This document shows positions 24,099-34,603 of a DNA stretch of 64,000 nt, piece by piece (position 1 is the stretch's first letter; each line of letters begins with the position of its first letter). The position numbers and the translations under genes were made by a program. The stretch lies in contig NC_081408.1 in NCBI RefSeq assembly GCF_030272615.1, forward strand, positions 612,710,977 through 612,774,976. The letters are read 5' to 3'. The notes under the pieces are model-generated. The model was not told the origin of the DNA. It searched no databases and saw only the letters and a list, made by a program, of their open reading frames with translations. Source of the stretch: Cryptomeria japonica (Eukaryota > Streptophyta > Pinopsida > Cupressales > Cupressaceae).

Positions 24099-24480
24099 TA
24101 GAGTTCGGTGAAAGCATCAATTCTGTGACTCTACAAAATATTTTTCTCTATGAGTTGATGCTGATTTACACACTTTAGGAAGTTTTCCTAAAGGTGTGCA
24201 GAAAACAAAATAGGGAACAGGAATTGAAGACAAAATTCTCTGACCAACACTGAGTTGATACATAATAGCTAGGAAATCACTTCTCAGAGGAAGAAATCAT
24301 GTATTAGTTCTTTTACTTTTTGGCATTGTTGTCAAAGGGGGAGAAGACTAATGTATGGGGGAGAAGACTACATGAAGAAGCTGGGAGAAGACTAATGACA
24401 GGAGGAGAGCATTTCAGAATCTCACAACAATCTGAATCCGAATCAATAAGGTCAAATCAATTAGTTTTTCCATCAATGCC
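24099..24480 (+). other. 3' untranslated region of element B
   Basis: No coding resemblance. It contains three GGGGGAGA(A/T) purine tracts (near 24339, 24357 and the PPT itself) and a repeated AGAAGACTA phrase. Confidence 0.55.
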
Positions 24481-24492
24481 AAAGGGGGAGAT
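24481..24492 (+). other. Polypurine tract of element B
   Basis: AAAGGGGGAGAT immediately before the right LTR. Confidence 0.88.
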
Positions 24493-25995
24493 TGTTGGTA
24501 TTCCAATTACAATGAGAGATTGTTGACATTTCAATAAGGATATTGAGAAGGTTGTTGATGATTATGGATATAACTGATTAAGGATGTTTACTGTCTTAAT
24601 AATATTATTTTGTCATTGATGTCAAGAAATTGATTCTCTGACTCAGTATGATGTTGCCATATCTTAAGAAGTATGATTTGATGAGTATAAAGATGTCGGT
24701 AAAAGACATAGAAAGAATGTGAAGAATAAGGGGAGAAATAAGTTATTCAATGGGCAACTATTACCAAGTTAGACAATGATGAGATCATATTGTTTAGATT
24801 GTTTTGATATCCTACATATGTTGTCAATTGTAAGGTTTATACTATACTATGCTACTGAGCAAAGAACCTAGTTGGTAAACCTTAAGGAACCTAGTCGGTA
24901 AACCCTAAGGTTATCGCTATCGGTTAATGAAGGTGGAATGTCTACCGAGTGAAGTTTAGTATTTACCGAGTAAGAACTGAGCTATAATAGATGCATTGGA
25001 TGAATAAAAGCATTATTTAATGAAGGATGCTAATGAGCTGGAACTGATTAAATGATTGGTATGATGTGCATGAAGTTTGTTAAGGATCTACGGCAAAGGA
25101 AAATCAAGAGAAAGATCTACAACGTAGATTGAACTGCAATTACCTAGCACAAGTTCCAAGGAAGGAATGCAAGTTCCAAGGTGAGGTAAAATATTTTTCA
25201 GATCGAAGGATACATTGAACCTAGTCAAGTTTAAAGATCTGATGGCTATGATTGATCATGGGAAATGTGATCAAGGAGATTAAGTGATTGGCAAATTGTT
25301 TATAAATAAGGAATTGTTGATAAAACAATGTATGCGGGCAAGTGTAAGCACAGGGATGCTACATAGTGATCACCGAGCACAAAAGCTTGAAGACCTGTTT
25401 GAATAATAGAGTTGGAAGCCCAGCAGAGGGACAAGATAAGTCCTATGACTAGACAGTGTTGAGCAAATAAGAATCTACTTTAACATTTTAGATGTGAAGT
25501 TGCAAATATATTTTATTACTGTTGTTTATTTTGTAAGTGACAAAAAATCTCTTAACCAAGTGGACTTAACAATCTTATTTGTAAATCCTCTAGCAAGGTG
25601 ACATTCTGATTGAGTGTTTGAAATCCTTTAACAAGGTCACATCTAACAAAGTGAAGATCCTAACAGATCTGAGGGAAATCCCTTAACCGGGTCACATCTA
25701 GCAATGTGTTTGTAATCTTTAATAGGATTTTCTTTTAACCGAGCATACTCTAGAAGAGTATATTTCTTAGTGGGTCCGAAATCCCATAGTGGTTTTTCCC
25801 TATTTGGGTTTCCACGTTAAATCTAGTGTTATGATGATTATATGTTTATGAGTTAGCATGTTTTACAATTTTGGTTACATATATATGAAGTATAGGCTAC
25901 CAAGGTTGAATCTATTGAATATATTGATTATTAAGTTTGTATGATTCACCCCCCCCCCCTCTCATCTTATTTACAATTAGTATCAGAGATTAACA
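24493..25995 (+). repeat. 3' LTR of element B
   Basis: 1503 bp, matching 18366-19847, with an internal 23-bp tandem duplication. Confidence 0.94.
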
Positions 25996-26226
25996 CTTCA
26001 CTCACAAATTGATAAGTGAAAAAGACTTGAAAATCCCTTTTAAACGAATTCTTCACCTACCATAATAAATGCTCCACCATTAGGGCATAAACCCTAATTT
26101 TGCCTTTTACCATTTCCGGTCTTCTGCCAATTGACAGGTAACACAAACCGGTTAAGGTCTTTTACCGGTGTAAACTGGGGGTTCAAAATATTTCACCGAT
26201 TCACTCCCCCTAAGCCTTTTTGTACC

Positions 26227-27507
26227 TTAGTTTGTCAGTTCAGAGATTTCCACACTAGGTGCAGAAACCGGTTCTTCTTGTGACACTTCTTCTGGTTTCC
26301 TTTTCCAAGTTTTCTTCATATTTGCTTGAATAGTTTCAACATCAATCTTTCCTTCTGGAGTGACCGATATATCATCTGATATGTTTTTTCTCATCCTGCA
26401 GATTCTAGCAATGTGACCCGGTTTGTTGCAATGATAGCAAACCATTCCAGGTGCTCTCCATGGTCCATTATTCATGTTTCCATTCTTCCTTCTATATGTT
26501 GCAGCAGTGTGACCTTTACCATGACAGATCATACAGGTTGCTCTCCAACTAGTTGCCACTTGATAGCCACCACCACCTGACTGATGGTCATAGGCATTAT
26601 ACTGGTTTGGATTCCAGTTCTCAGAAGATTTAGGAAAAGCTCCTTGACTCCTTTGAGGATACCTTCCAGTGTTGTGTATAACAGACCTGCATTCAAATTC
26701 TCTATGCCCAAACTTGTTGCATGCATAACAGTTTCCATTGAATCTATTGGATCTAGGCTTATTGTTTAAAAAATAAGGAAAATTGTTGTAAGCCTTATTT
26801 CTACATACATTGGCAGTATGTCCTTCCTTGAGACAATTAAAGCAAATAGGTTTGAATTTTTGCTTACCTTTATCCTTTGGTTCTGGTTGCTTCTTTGATG
26901 CTCCATCTTTTGTTCCAGAGGTCTCACCTTCCTCATAACCAAAAAAACCAAGTCCAGTGGTATTCTTTACCAGTTTTGTTGATTCAAGCTTTTGTTCTAG
27001 CTTAACAATACTCTTATTGAATTTGGCAAGTATTTCCTTTGACTCAGTGAGTTCCTTAGAAATAGCAGCATTGGATTCCTTCAAGGTTACATTCTCAGAA
27101 ATAGACATGTTTAGTTCACCTTGTATTTCTTCTTTTTCCACTTTACTCTCTTGGAGATGAGTGGTAAGGGTACTGATTTCTTGCTTCAGCTTGGAGATCT
27201 CATGATGTTTGTCTTTTACCAGATCTTCAGCTTTCCTCCAATTTTCAAGCTCTTGACACATTCTGATGGTCAATCCTTCTGGTTGCCTTCTCAGGTTGGC
27301 ATTAGACTCATTCAATTTTTCAACTTCTTCCACTAGGGCATCCATGTCCGCTTCATTAGAAGAACTGTTTTCAATAACCTCCATCAGTTTCTTAGCATGC
27401 TCTCTTCTTTTTGCCAGAGAGGCCTTATATTTAACTTTGAGTTCATCAAAGGCTTTCTCAGTCTGAGTGAGATGATGAGTAAGTTCCCTCACAGTGTATT
27501 CCCCCAT
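26227..27507 (-). CDS. Element A ORF1: coiled-coil, multi-zinc-knuckle gag-like protein
   Basis: An intact frame of about 426 aa from ATG 27507 (MGEYTVRELTHHL); the TTG four codons upstream is not needed. Residues about 1-190 are charged and heptad-like, with many Glu/Lys/Leu (predicted coiled coil). Four CCHC-type knuckles follow: CFNCLKEGHTANVC, CYACNKFGHREFEC, CMICHGKGHTAATY (last Cys replaced by Tyr) and CYHCNKPGHIARIC. No capsid domain precedes them. The start lies about 50 bp downstream of the LTR. The role is probably RNA binding and packaging in trans with a helper element's proteins. It is the only long uninterrupted element frame in A. Confidence 0.8.
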   Translation of the reverse strand: MGEYTVRELTHHLTQTEKAFDELKVKYKASLAKRREHAKKLMEVIENSSSNEADMDALVEEVEKLNESNANLRRQPEGLTIRMCQELENWRKAEDLVKDKHHEISKLKQEISTLTTHLQESKVEKEEIQGELNMSISENVTLKESNAAISKELTESKEILAKFNKSIVKLEQKLESTKLVKNTTGLGFFGYEEGETSGTKDGASKKQPEPKDKGKQKFKPICFNCLKEGHTANVCRNKAYNNFPYFLNNKPRSNRFNGNCYACNKFGHREFECRSVIHNTGRYPQRSQGAFPKSSENWNPNQYNAYDHQSGGGGYQVATSWRATCMICHGKGHTAATYRRKNGNMNNGPWRAPGMVCYHCNKPGHIARICRMRKNISDDISVTPEGKIDVETIQANMKKTWKRKPEEVSQEEPVSAPSVEISELTN

Positions 27508-27542
27508 ATCTCCTTTCAAGTGGTTAAACTTATAGAAAGGTT

Positions 27543-27557
27543 GGCTCTGATATCAAT
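27543..27557 (-). other. Primer binding site of element A
   Basis: Minus strand ATTGATATCAGAGCC directly after the 5' LTR end TTCATCA. It is a tRNA-Met-type site with A for G at one position. Confidence 0.85.
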
Positions 27558-28708
27558 TGATGAATACTAAGAGGGGGGGTGAATTAGTATACCAATAAAT
27601 ACTGAACCCAAACACTTAAATAGTTTAACAGTCAACTGGTATAACAGATTTACTAACAAACCAGTTAAAATAAATGCAAACCAAACAACAAATAAGGCAT
27701 TCACCCACAGGAGCACAATCACCATAACACAAGGATTTTGACGTGGAAACCCAAATGGGAAAAACCATAGTGAGATGAAGCTCACAAGTAACTACCTGCA
27801 GAATAGTAATCAGATCGGTTAAGGTCATATAATGTTCTTCACCAGAACAGATCCTGTTAGGAATCTAGATCTTTGTTAGGAGATAAGTCCTATTAAAGAC
27901 TACCTTGTGAGAGGATTTTAGATCCACAGTTGTGAATCACCTTGTTAGAGGATTTACAAGGGCTTTGCCAAACCTACCCAGTTAAGGGTTTCAAACTTGT
28001 CGAAGATGTGAGTAATCAACAAGTGAGTGATCTAAATACTAGCACAGTATGCTTGGTTAGATCCTTGATAGCTCATTGTTAATGCATTTCAGGCATTACT
28101 TTAGTCTTCACTATCTCCACACTCTATTTCTTCACACAGACCTAATATTCTCTTCTATGATCGCACATGCAGAAACCTCATTAATCACCTTAAACCCTAA
28201 CAACATATAAAACCCTATACATGATGTCCTTATAAAGAAATCTGATTTCATGTCGATCCAATAGGATTACATTGCAAGTTCCTAGGTTCAGTGCATCTGG
28301 ACACATTTGGTAACATGACACAGAATCACCACCAAAGAGTCAGTGGATGATAACTCATCACAAAAATACCAGTTGGTAACTCATCACAGAGTAATACCGG
28401 TTCATACATTTAATTGGTTACCAATTTGTCAAAATGAAGACTGGGAAAATGATAACTGCCACTTTAGTTCCTTTGAACCACTTGAGATCCTTGAACCGCT
28501 TGAGGTTTTCATACCACTTTAGGTCTTCATACTGCTTGAGATTGGTAAGACACTTTCTGCAAAAACACCAATAGTCTAAAGACTATAATACATAATACCG
28601 GTTGGAACAAATACCGATTGAGCATAACTCATATATACAAAAAGTGATCTCAAAGCAAGTGTGTGTCCATCAATGAAAATCACAACATCATCATCAAAAA
28701 TGCCAACA
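27558..28708 (-). repeat. 5' LTR of element A (right)
   Basis: 1151 bp, partner of 13433-14582. Confidence 0.92.
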
Positions 28709-28713
28709 CTCCA

Positions 28714-29998
28714 TTGCCAGTAGGCATCCAGAGCCCTAATGGAGTTACTTGCATACTCCCATAGTCAAGCTTTTATTGTCACACTTGTATGCATGATATT
28801 TCAACAATATATCATTTTTTTATTTTTTTGCCTTTAGAAGGATATTGGAATAGTATTTTTCTTTTCTTTTCTTCATATTCTTGTCTTGAATTGTAAGTAA
28901 TGAGACCTACTTGGGTATGACAATTACAACAGTGCTGAAGTAGAATTTATTGATTTTCACTAGCCACATGACCAACTAGGTATCTAAAATGACTTAGAGT
29001 ATTTGATTAATTTGTGAGATATAGCAATCGATGGATTTTGGATAGCAAGGCTCGATAGTGAAACCTCTACTCAACCATGGATAAAGCTCAATCACAAGGT
29101 GACATTGAAGATAAATGAGTAAAGACCTCCCAAAGACTTCATGAACAAGTATCTAGGAAATGAGACAACCTTTGTTCCTTTTAGTGCAGATAGGTGAATG
29201 ACTCAGACAATCATCATGTTTTTATTGATGCAACTATATGCGAAAGCAATACTGATATGCAACTATATGTTGTGCAATGATGATATGCAAGAAACTATGA
29301 TGTACTCTGAAATGAAGATATGCAATGCAGTAAAGAAATGTGAAAATGCAATACTGAAAAGTGAGATGAATCCACCCTTAGATGTAATATCTTTTTAGGT
29401 GTATGTTGTTATTGAGTTGGTTTGAAGTTTGTGTAGATAATTCACTGGTCTTTGTTTGAAGAGTTGGATGAACCTGTCTTTTTCAATAGGATATTCAGCT
29501 GGGAGTCTTTCATATACGATTTCTTCTATAGCCTCCTTATTTTCAAACCAATCCAATTATGGTAGACCTTCTTGCCCCTAGTCTATCAAGCGTGGGTGTA
29601 TGAGGCATATAGATTCTAGTTCCGAAGTTATGACATGAATGGGTGTTATGTTTGTTTTTATTGATGCACTTGAAGAGGATGATGAAACCAACTAGGTGTT
29701 GATCTTACTAGCTGGTATTATGCTTGTTTCCATCACTACATTGGCATTTTATAATGGTGCACATACAATTATTGACAAGTTGCTATGTGTAGTATGATTT
29801 TGATTGGTGATTTCATTGATGGGGGGTTCATGAACAACTTGTGTAGAGGCATTGGGATCATGAGAGAATCTTGTGAGAGAAATGGTAGATTCATTTGAGA
29901 GGGACGCTTGTGAGAGAAATGGAAATGAAGGGATGGAGGGATATTGATCAGGATCTGGAGAATAATGGGATCTTGTTTAGGACATGAAGGTGAAGGGA
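28714..29998. other. Flank between elements A and C, no gene recognised
   Basis: AT-rich sequence without repeat structure or recognisable protein. A 66-codon plus ORF near 29198 has no family features. Confidence 0.45.
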
Positions 29999-30482
29999 TT
30001 ATTTGATCTTGACTTGGAAAGAGATTATTAGGAAGGATGGAAGGTATGTCTTGATCTCGCTTGAGAGGTGGATGTTGGATGGAACTTGAAAGAACATCTT
30101 TCTCTTGAGAAACAAGGGTGTTATTATGAGTGGAATAGAAAAGAATGAGAGGATCATCATAAGATTCTTGATAGGTGGAGTCTTCATAAAAAATGGGTAG
30201 GATGAAAGGGTTTGTTCTTGATCTTGATTTATTTCATGACTAATTTCTTTTGATTTTGGATTGTCCTTTTGACACGAAGAAGGAGTTTGCATGTGAGATT
30301 TTTGGAAGGTTCCAACACTTTGGCATGATGAGGAAGGATTTTGAATGAGATCCTCTGAATCATGACTTGAATTAGATTGGATTTGTGCTATGAATACCCC
30401 TTGGGAGATTGTGTTATTGGATAGAGATTGCATGGATTGGTCTTGTGTGACTTCAGGGGATGATGAAATGTTGGATAGATAT
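29999..30482 (-). pseudogene. Ser/Gln-rich ORF, cut at its 5' end by element C
   Basis: A minus-strand frame of about 160 codons, rich in Ser, Gln and Asn (SLSNNTISQGVFIAQIQSNS, SSCQSVGTFQKSHMQTPSSC). Element C inserted at its upstream end. On the far side of C (43442-43693 and 43834-44028) are minus-strand ORFs of similar composition (SCQPSSSCETIQTHQPSF). The three may be pieces of one older low-complexity ORF. Identity unknown. Confidence 0.35.
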
Positions 30483-30487
30483 GGCTG

Positions 30488-32154
30488 TGTAGCGTCGTAA
30501 ATTGTATGCACTTGCTAGGGTGGTACAATTTCACACCTAATTTAGCACCCGCCTTAGTGCATTTTGCATTTGGCATTGCATTTCTTTTTTAGCACTTAAT
30601 TAATCAAATTAATTAGGTCTAAGGTCCTATTTCATCATCCTTTGCATCATAAAGTTGGGCCCTTTCGCTAAAGCGTGCCCTTTGCATTTTATTCCTCCAA
30701 TACATCACTCAATCAAAAACCCTAATTAAGTCCTATTTTGAACTTGGGGGCTTGGTTTCGGGGTCAAAACATCTCGAAATCACCTGTAACTTCGGGATTC
30801 TCTCTAAAATCATCATATCCGACGACCCTGAAAATTTGGTGAAAAGTTGTCGGGACCGTGGCGCCCGGAGTGCACATGGTCCCCGACATTTTTCCTGAAA
30901 TTTTGGGAGCACAATCCAATCATAAAGTAAAGCTTAACCCCAAGAAATTGGCGGGGTATTCAATCTCTAGGTTGGCCAAAAGACGAAATTACGATCTAGG
31001 GTTTCCTACATAAGAGCTCTCTTTCTTCATTTGAAAGGATCCGATTTTTGTTTTCAGGAACCTCATATGCAGCGAAAGAGTAGATCTTTGAAGACTTCAA
31101 CAACATTCAACATCCTTCTATCAAGCATCTATCAATCTCATTCATCCATTTAGGGCTTGGAAGACATTGAAGAACAATAGGAGATTACCGACTGAAGATT
31201 GGCTTGTACTCCTCCCTTGAGGGTTGGGTATGATTTCATGTTGTTTTCATGTCTTTGCATAAGCTTCAATATATCCTTTATTCATGCTTTAGATCACTTT
31301 GCATCTTGATTTAGAGCATTTACATTGTCATTTACAAGCAATTAGGGTTTACTTTCTAGGTTGCTCTAGTTTGCTTTCTTGCATTTTAGGACCTTGCACA
31401 CACACTAGGTCTGCACACACAATATATTTTACAAAACAACTTGGCTATTCGTGGAGGTGGAAATCACCGAAGCGGGGGTTTGACTAAGGCAAAACCCTAT
31501 ATAGCTGCCCATCCCATTTTCAGATATCAGTGCAGGTTCAGGACTTGGACGACGTCGCAGGATACAGATCTGGAGAGAACAGGTCGAGACAACACTCTGT
31601 ATCAAATTGCAGAGCAAAAGACTGGGACAAGGGTGTTGGGTGCCCTGGTCCTGCCAGGACAGGGGCACTGGGTGCCCTGGTCCTTGGGACAGAGGCGCTG
31701 GGTGCCCTGGTCCTCCGGACAAATAGCTTTTCCGACAGTTTCCGACAGTGTTCCAGAGTGCAAAACAGTAGTTTCCGGTGCAGTTTTCGGGACAGAATCA
31801 GGACAATGGTGCCCGCGCCCCCATCCCGAACATTTTCAGTCCAGTTTTGACTCCGGGTACACATCTGCATTCTTATTTCATCCTTGTATTTACAGTTGTT
31901 CATTGTTTAATCTCAATTCTGCAATCTTGTTATTAGTTCATATTTGCATTTTGGGATTAGGGTTTGAACTTACATCATTTGATCTTCCAATTTCAACAAG
32001 GGAATAGAAATCCTAATAGATATCCCATGGCTCTCTCTTTCACAAAAAGAAGTAGCCAATTGTGCGATATCTCTAGGCTCTTTCGTATTCTGTAATGTGT
32101 GTCAAAAGGTAGGATTAGGGCATGTTAACCTAGTCTCCCTTTTTCCCCTACACA
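30488..32154 (+). repeat. 5' LTR of element C
   Basis: 1667 bp. It contains a GC-rich repeat of GGTGCCCTGGTCC phrases at 31641-31725. Apparent ORFs in both orientations here are also present in the 3' LTR and are not genes. Confidence 0.94.
31641..31725. repeat. GC-rich minisatellite in LTR
   Basis: Three copies of GGGTGCCCTGGTCC separated by short GGACAGAGGCGCT-like spacers. The right LTR has the same array at 42590-42670. Confidence 0.75.
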
Positions 32155-32157
32155 TTT

Positions 32158-32175
32158 TGGTGAACCCGACGTGAA
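32158..32175 (+). other. Primer binding site of element C
   Basis: TGGTGAACCCGACGTGAA lies four bases after the LTR end. It has the form of a gypsy PBS; I do not assign the tRNA with certainty. Confidence 0.7.
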
Positions 32176-32252
32176 TCTATCATTGCTTCCTCTTGCATTG
32201 CATTTGTTAGATCTAGATCTAGATTTAGTGTGTTTTCAGTTCATTTTCATTA

Positions 32253-32275
32253 AAAAGAAAAAAAAAAAAAAAAAA
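32253..32275. repeat. A-rich run
   Basis: Near-homopolymeric adenine tract in the element C leader. Confidence 0.9.
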
Positions 32276-32325
32276 GAGTGTGTTTCTTTGCATTGTGTGT
32301 TTAAATTTTATGCAATCTTTTCAAA

Positions 32326-33069
32326 ATGTCAGATTTTTATTTGCAAAATGTTCGTGCTTTTGATGATTATTATGAGTATAGCCAAGATGAATTAGATGAA
32401 GCTTTAGATGAGTTTTTAAACCCTAAGGATGCCAAACCTTCATTTTACCAAAAACTCATAAACCTTGTTACTATGCCATTTAGGTGTGATGAGAAAGATA
32501 AGTCGAATGATTCCTCTCAAGGATACATTCCTATCAACTCTTCCCCTGAATCTAGTAACATGGTTGTTTTCAATAATCCCCTCTATGAGGAGATGTCCCC
32601 TTTTGAATCAAAAGACAAACCTTTTAACCGATATGATCATGCTTTGTTGGATGATGCTCTTGATGACTTTGTGGCTTTATCGAAATCTTTAAACAAGAAC
32701 AAGACTTCTAAATTGGTTAACATGATAAACTTGAATGAACATAACAAGCCTCTTTTTGAAGTCCAAGGTGCTTATCCTTCTCCCACCTTTCAAGTTCCTA
32801 AATCACCTCTCCTTACTGTTCAAGGAGGGTATGATCATGATTCCTTTTGTACCCCGAATAAACCAATTATCACCATACAAGGAAGAAAACCTATAAGTCC
32901 TTATAGTTATGCCAAGCAAATAACTAGAGAGAGTTATCATGCGGTTGCCCACACTTATCACACCAAAAATAATAGGCAACCTAATCCTCCTCCTGTTCTT
33001 CCAGTTTCTCTTCCTAATCCTCAACAAAATTCTTCCTCAAGCTCCCCGTATTTCGCAAGTTATGGGTAA
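32326..33069 (+). CDS. Element C gag N-terminal region, capsid missing
   Basis: A 247-codon intact frame from ATG 32326 (MSDFYLQNVRAFDDYYEYS). It is acidic and Pro/Ser-rich with short repeated phrases (DELDEALDEFL and HALLDDALDDF; EVQGAYPSP and TVQGGYDHD). It lies where Tat gag begins, but the capsid (retrotransposon gag) domain and CCHC knuckle expected before the protease are absent. The next ORF overlaps it in another frame. It probably represents a gag head whose capsid-coding middle was deleted, or an unrelated leader ORF. Confidence 0.6.
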   Translation: MSDFYLQNVRAFDDYYEYSQDELDEALDEFLNPKDAKPSFYQKLINLVTMPFRCDEKDKSNDSSQGYIPINSSPESSNMVVFNNPLYEEMSPFESKDKPFNRYDHALLDDALDDFVALSKSLNKNKTSKLVNMINLNEHNKPLFEVQGAYPSPTFQVPKSPLLTVQGGYDHDSFCTPNKPIITIQGRKPISPYSYAKQITRESYHAVAHTYHTKNNRQPNPPPVLPVSLPNPQQNSSSSSPYFASYG

Positions 33070-34567
33070 GGAATATGATCTCATAGAACAACTTAAAGCT
33101 ACCCCTGATAAGATATCCCTTTGGGATTTGATTCAAACTTCTTCCACTCATCATGGAATGTTACAAGATGCCTTGAAAGATTTGAATGTTCCTCCACCGA
33201 ATACATCTAGTAATATAGCATCTTTGGTTAACTCTGTGATGAATCCTAAAGCTCAAATTGTGTTTACCCAAGATGAGTTGCCTACTAGTGAAATTCAACA
33301 ACAATATGATCCCTTGATGATTGTGGTTATCATGAAAGACACTTCTATAAGACGAACACTAGTAGATAATGGCTCTGGCCTTAATGTATGTAGCATTAAT
33401 CTATTGCATAAGATGAATGTGGATACATCTCTCATTGAGCCCGACTCTCGTCCCATTCGTGGCTTTGACAATGTGGCTAAGACTTCATTGGGTATCATCA
33501 CCTTACCTCTCACAGTAGGACCTGTTACTTTGCCTACTCCTATCCATGTTATGTTAGGAAATTTAACATATAACTTGTTATTAGGGAGGCCTTGGATTCA
33601 CAGCATGCAAGCTGTCCCCTCTACATTGCATAGACAAGTTAAATTCGTCTATAACAATAAGACATATACTTTGATAGGTGATACTAATTTTCAAGCTTGT
33701 CTACAAACATCTCCTCCCAAAGGGGGTTCTCCTAAGCCATCCTCTTCTAGTAATGACTCTTTAAACAAGAAACCTATCGATGAATCCTCGCTCTCCGATG
33801 ATCAAAATTCTTTGGATGAGTCTGGAGCTCCTGAAGAAGATTCTTCTCGACTTGGAACTACACATAAGAAGGATTTTGATCCTGAGAAGATCCTTGAAGA
33901 AGATGATTGGGGATCTCTTGATTTTAATCCCACTTTTGTAGGTGAATATAAGGTTCCTTCTAGAGAGCTTAAAGCTAAAAAGAAGGAAGAAGCTAAAAAT
34001 CAATCAACCTTACCTGAATCTATGAGTAATAATTTTGTGGCCGCTTCTCAAACTTCTTCTCCTCACACCTCTAATTATGAAGAGTTTGATTCTTTGTCTT
34101 ATGAAAAACCACCTTCTCTTCCTGAAATGGCTGACCGTTATGGTCGTGGTTTTCGCATTTTTGCTAAGCATGGGTATCATGGAAAAGGTTGTGGTGCTCA
34201 TGAACAAGGGATAAGAGTTCCTCTAGAGACTAATTTTCACAATTATGCCTTTGGACTTGGCTATAATCCCTGCAAACGTACTAAAGCTTCTAAAAGACCA
34301 TGCATTAGTGTTAATGCTATCTCTACATCTCTATCAATACAACATCCTGAGTACATTGATGGGGATCCTTCGGGTGACTGTGCTTTGGATATCTTCCCTA
34401 CTGACGATGCTTTAGCTGAGTTCTTGGGAGCCTATGACACTCTTCCTCGTTATCATCACAATAGGGGACTCCCTTATTGTTTGAACACTGAAGCCTATTT
34501 TGGAAAAGAGATTGATAATGACGAGATTGTGAAAGAATTCCCTCAGTTAAAGGATACTCCTCAATAA
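33062..34567 (+). CDS. Element C gag-pol linker with retropepsin and G-patch-like motif
   Basis: About 501 codons from ATG 33062 (MGKEYDLIEQLKATPDKIS), a phrase that joins gag to protease in Tat elements. The protease active site is LVDNGSGLNV (DNGS, as in many Tat elements) and the flap/C-lobe signature LLLGRPWIH is present. Farther on, YGRGFRIFAKHGYHGKGC is a Gly-rich G-patch-like motif. The frame is open to TAA 34565-34567. It overlaps the upstream gag ORF by a few bases in a different frame, so expression would need a frameshift or the upstream deletion may have broken a single frame. Confidence 0.85.
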   Translation: MGKEYDLIEQLKATPDKISLWDLIQTSSTHHGMLQDALKDLNVPPPNTSSNIASLVNSVMNPKAQIVFTQDELPTSEIQQQYDPLMIVVIMKDTSIRRTLVDNGSGLNVCSINLLHKMNVDTSLIEPDSRPIRGFDNVAKTSLGIITLPLTVGPVTLPTPIHVMLGNLTYNLLLGRPWIHSMQAVPSTLHRQVKFVYNNKTYTLIGDTNFQACLQTSPPKGGSPKPSSSSNDSLNKKPIDESSLSDDQNSLDESGAPEEDSSRLGTTHKKDFDPEKILEEDDWGSLDFNPTFVGEYKVPSRELKAKKKEEAKNQSTLPESMSNNFVAASQTSSPHTSNYEEFDSLSYEKPPSLPEMADRYGRGFRIFAKHGYHGKGCGAHEQGIRVPLETNFHNYAFGLGYNPCKRTKASKRPCISVNAISTSLSIQHPEYIDGDPSGDCALDIFPTDDALAEFLGAYDTLPRYHHNRGLPYCLNTEAYFGKEIDNDEIVKEFPQLKDTPQ

Positions 34568-34603
34568 AGTAATCTTCTCATAAGTGAAACCACTGATGTT
34601 AAG

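Larger units (their letters stand above)
18366..25995 (+). mobile_element. Element B: Ty1/copia retrotransposon nested in element A
   Basis: LTRs at 18366-19847 (1482 bp) and 24493-25995 (1503 bp) begin TGTTGGTATT and end AGATTAACA. Flanking 5-mers are CTTCG (18361-18365) and CTTCA (25996-26000), a target duplication with one CpG-type change. A PBS follows the left LTR and the tract AAAGGGGGAGAT (24481-24492) precedes the right one. Gene order is copia. LTRs differ by roughly 3.5% in the first 370 bp by eye. The right LTR has an extra copy of a 23-bp unit (GAACCTAGTYGGTAAACC...) near 24865-24910, which explains most of the length difference. Confidence 0.96.
13433..28708 (-). mobile_element. 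Element A: large non-autonomous LTR retrotransposon, minus strand, hosting nested element B
   Basis: LTRs of 1150 bp (13433-14582) and 1151 bp (27558-28708) read on the minus strand TGTTGGCATTTTTGATGATG at the start and TAGTATTCATCA at the end. The target duplication CTCCA is perfect (13428-13432, 28709-28713). Minus-strand order: 5' LTR on the right, PBS, a zinc-knuckle ORF, element B, a second large ORF, purine tract, 3' LTR. No protease, integrase, RT or RNase H belonging to A was found; the pol present is B's, on the other strand. Without B it is about 7.6 kb. LTRs differ by roughly 9% in the part compared by eye, so A is older than B. Confidence 0.93.

Noticed and set aside
31441-32007. 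ORFs of 100-190 codons on both strands in element C's left LTR, with copies in the right LTR
   Set aside because: They lie wholly in LTR sequence, overlap each other on both strands, and show no protein family features.
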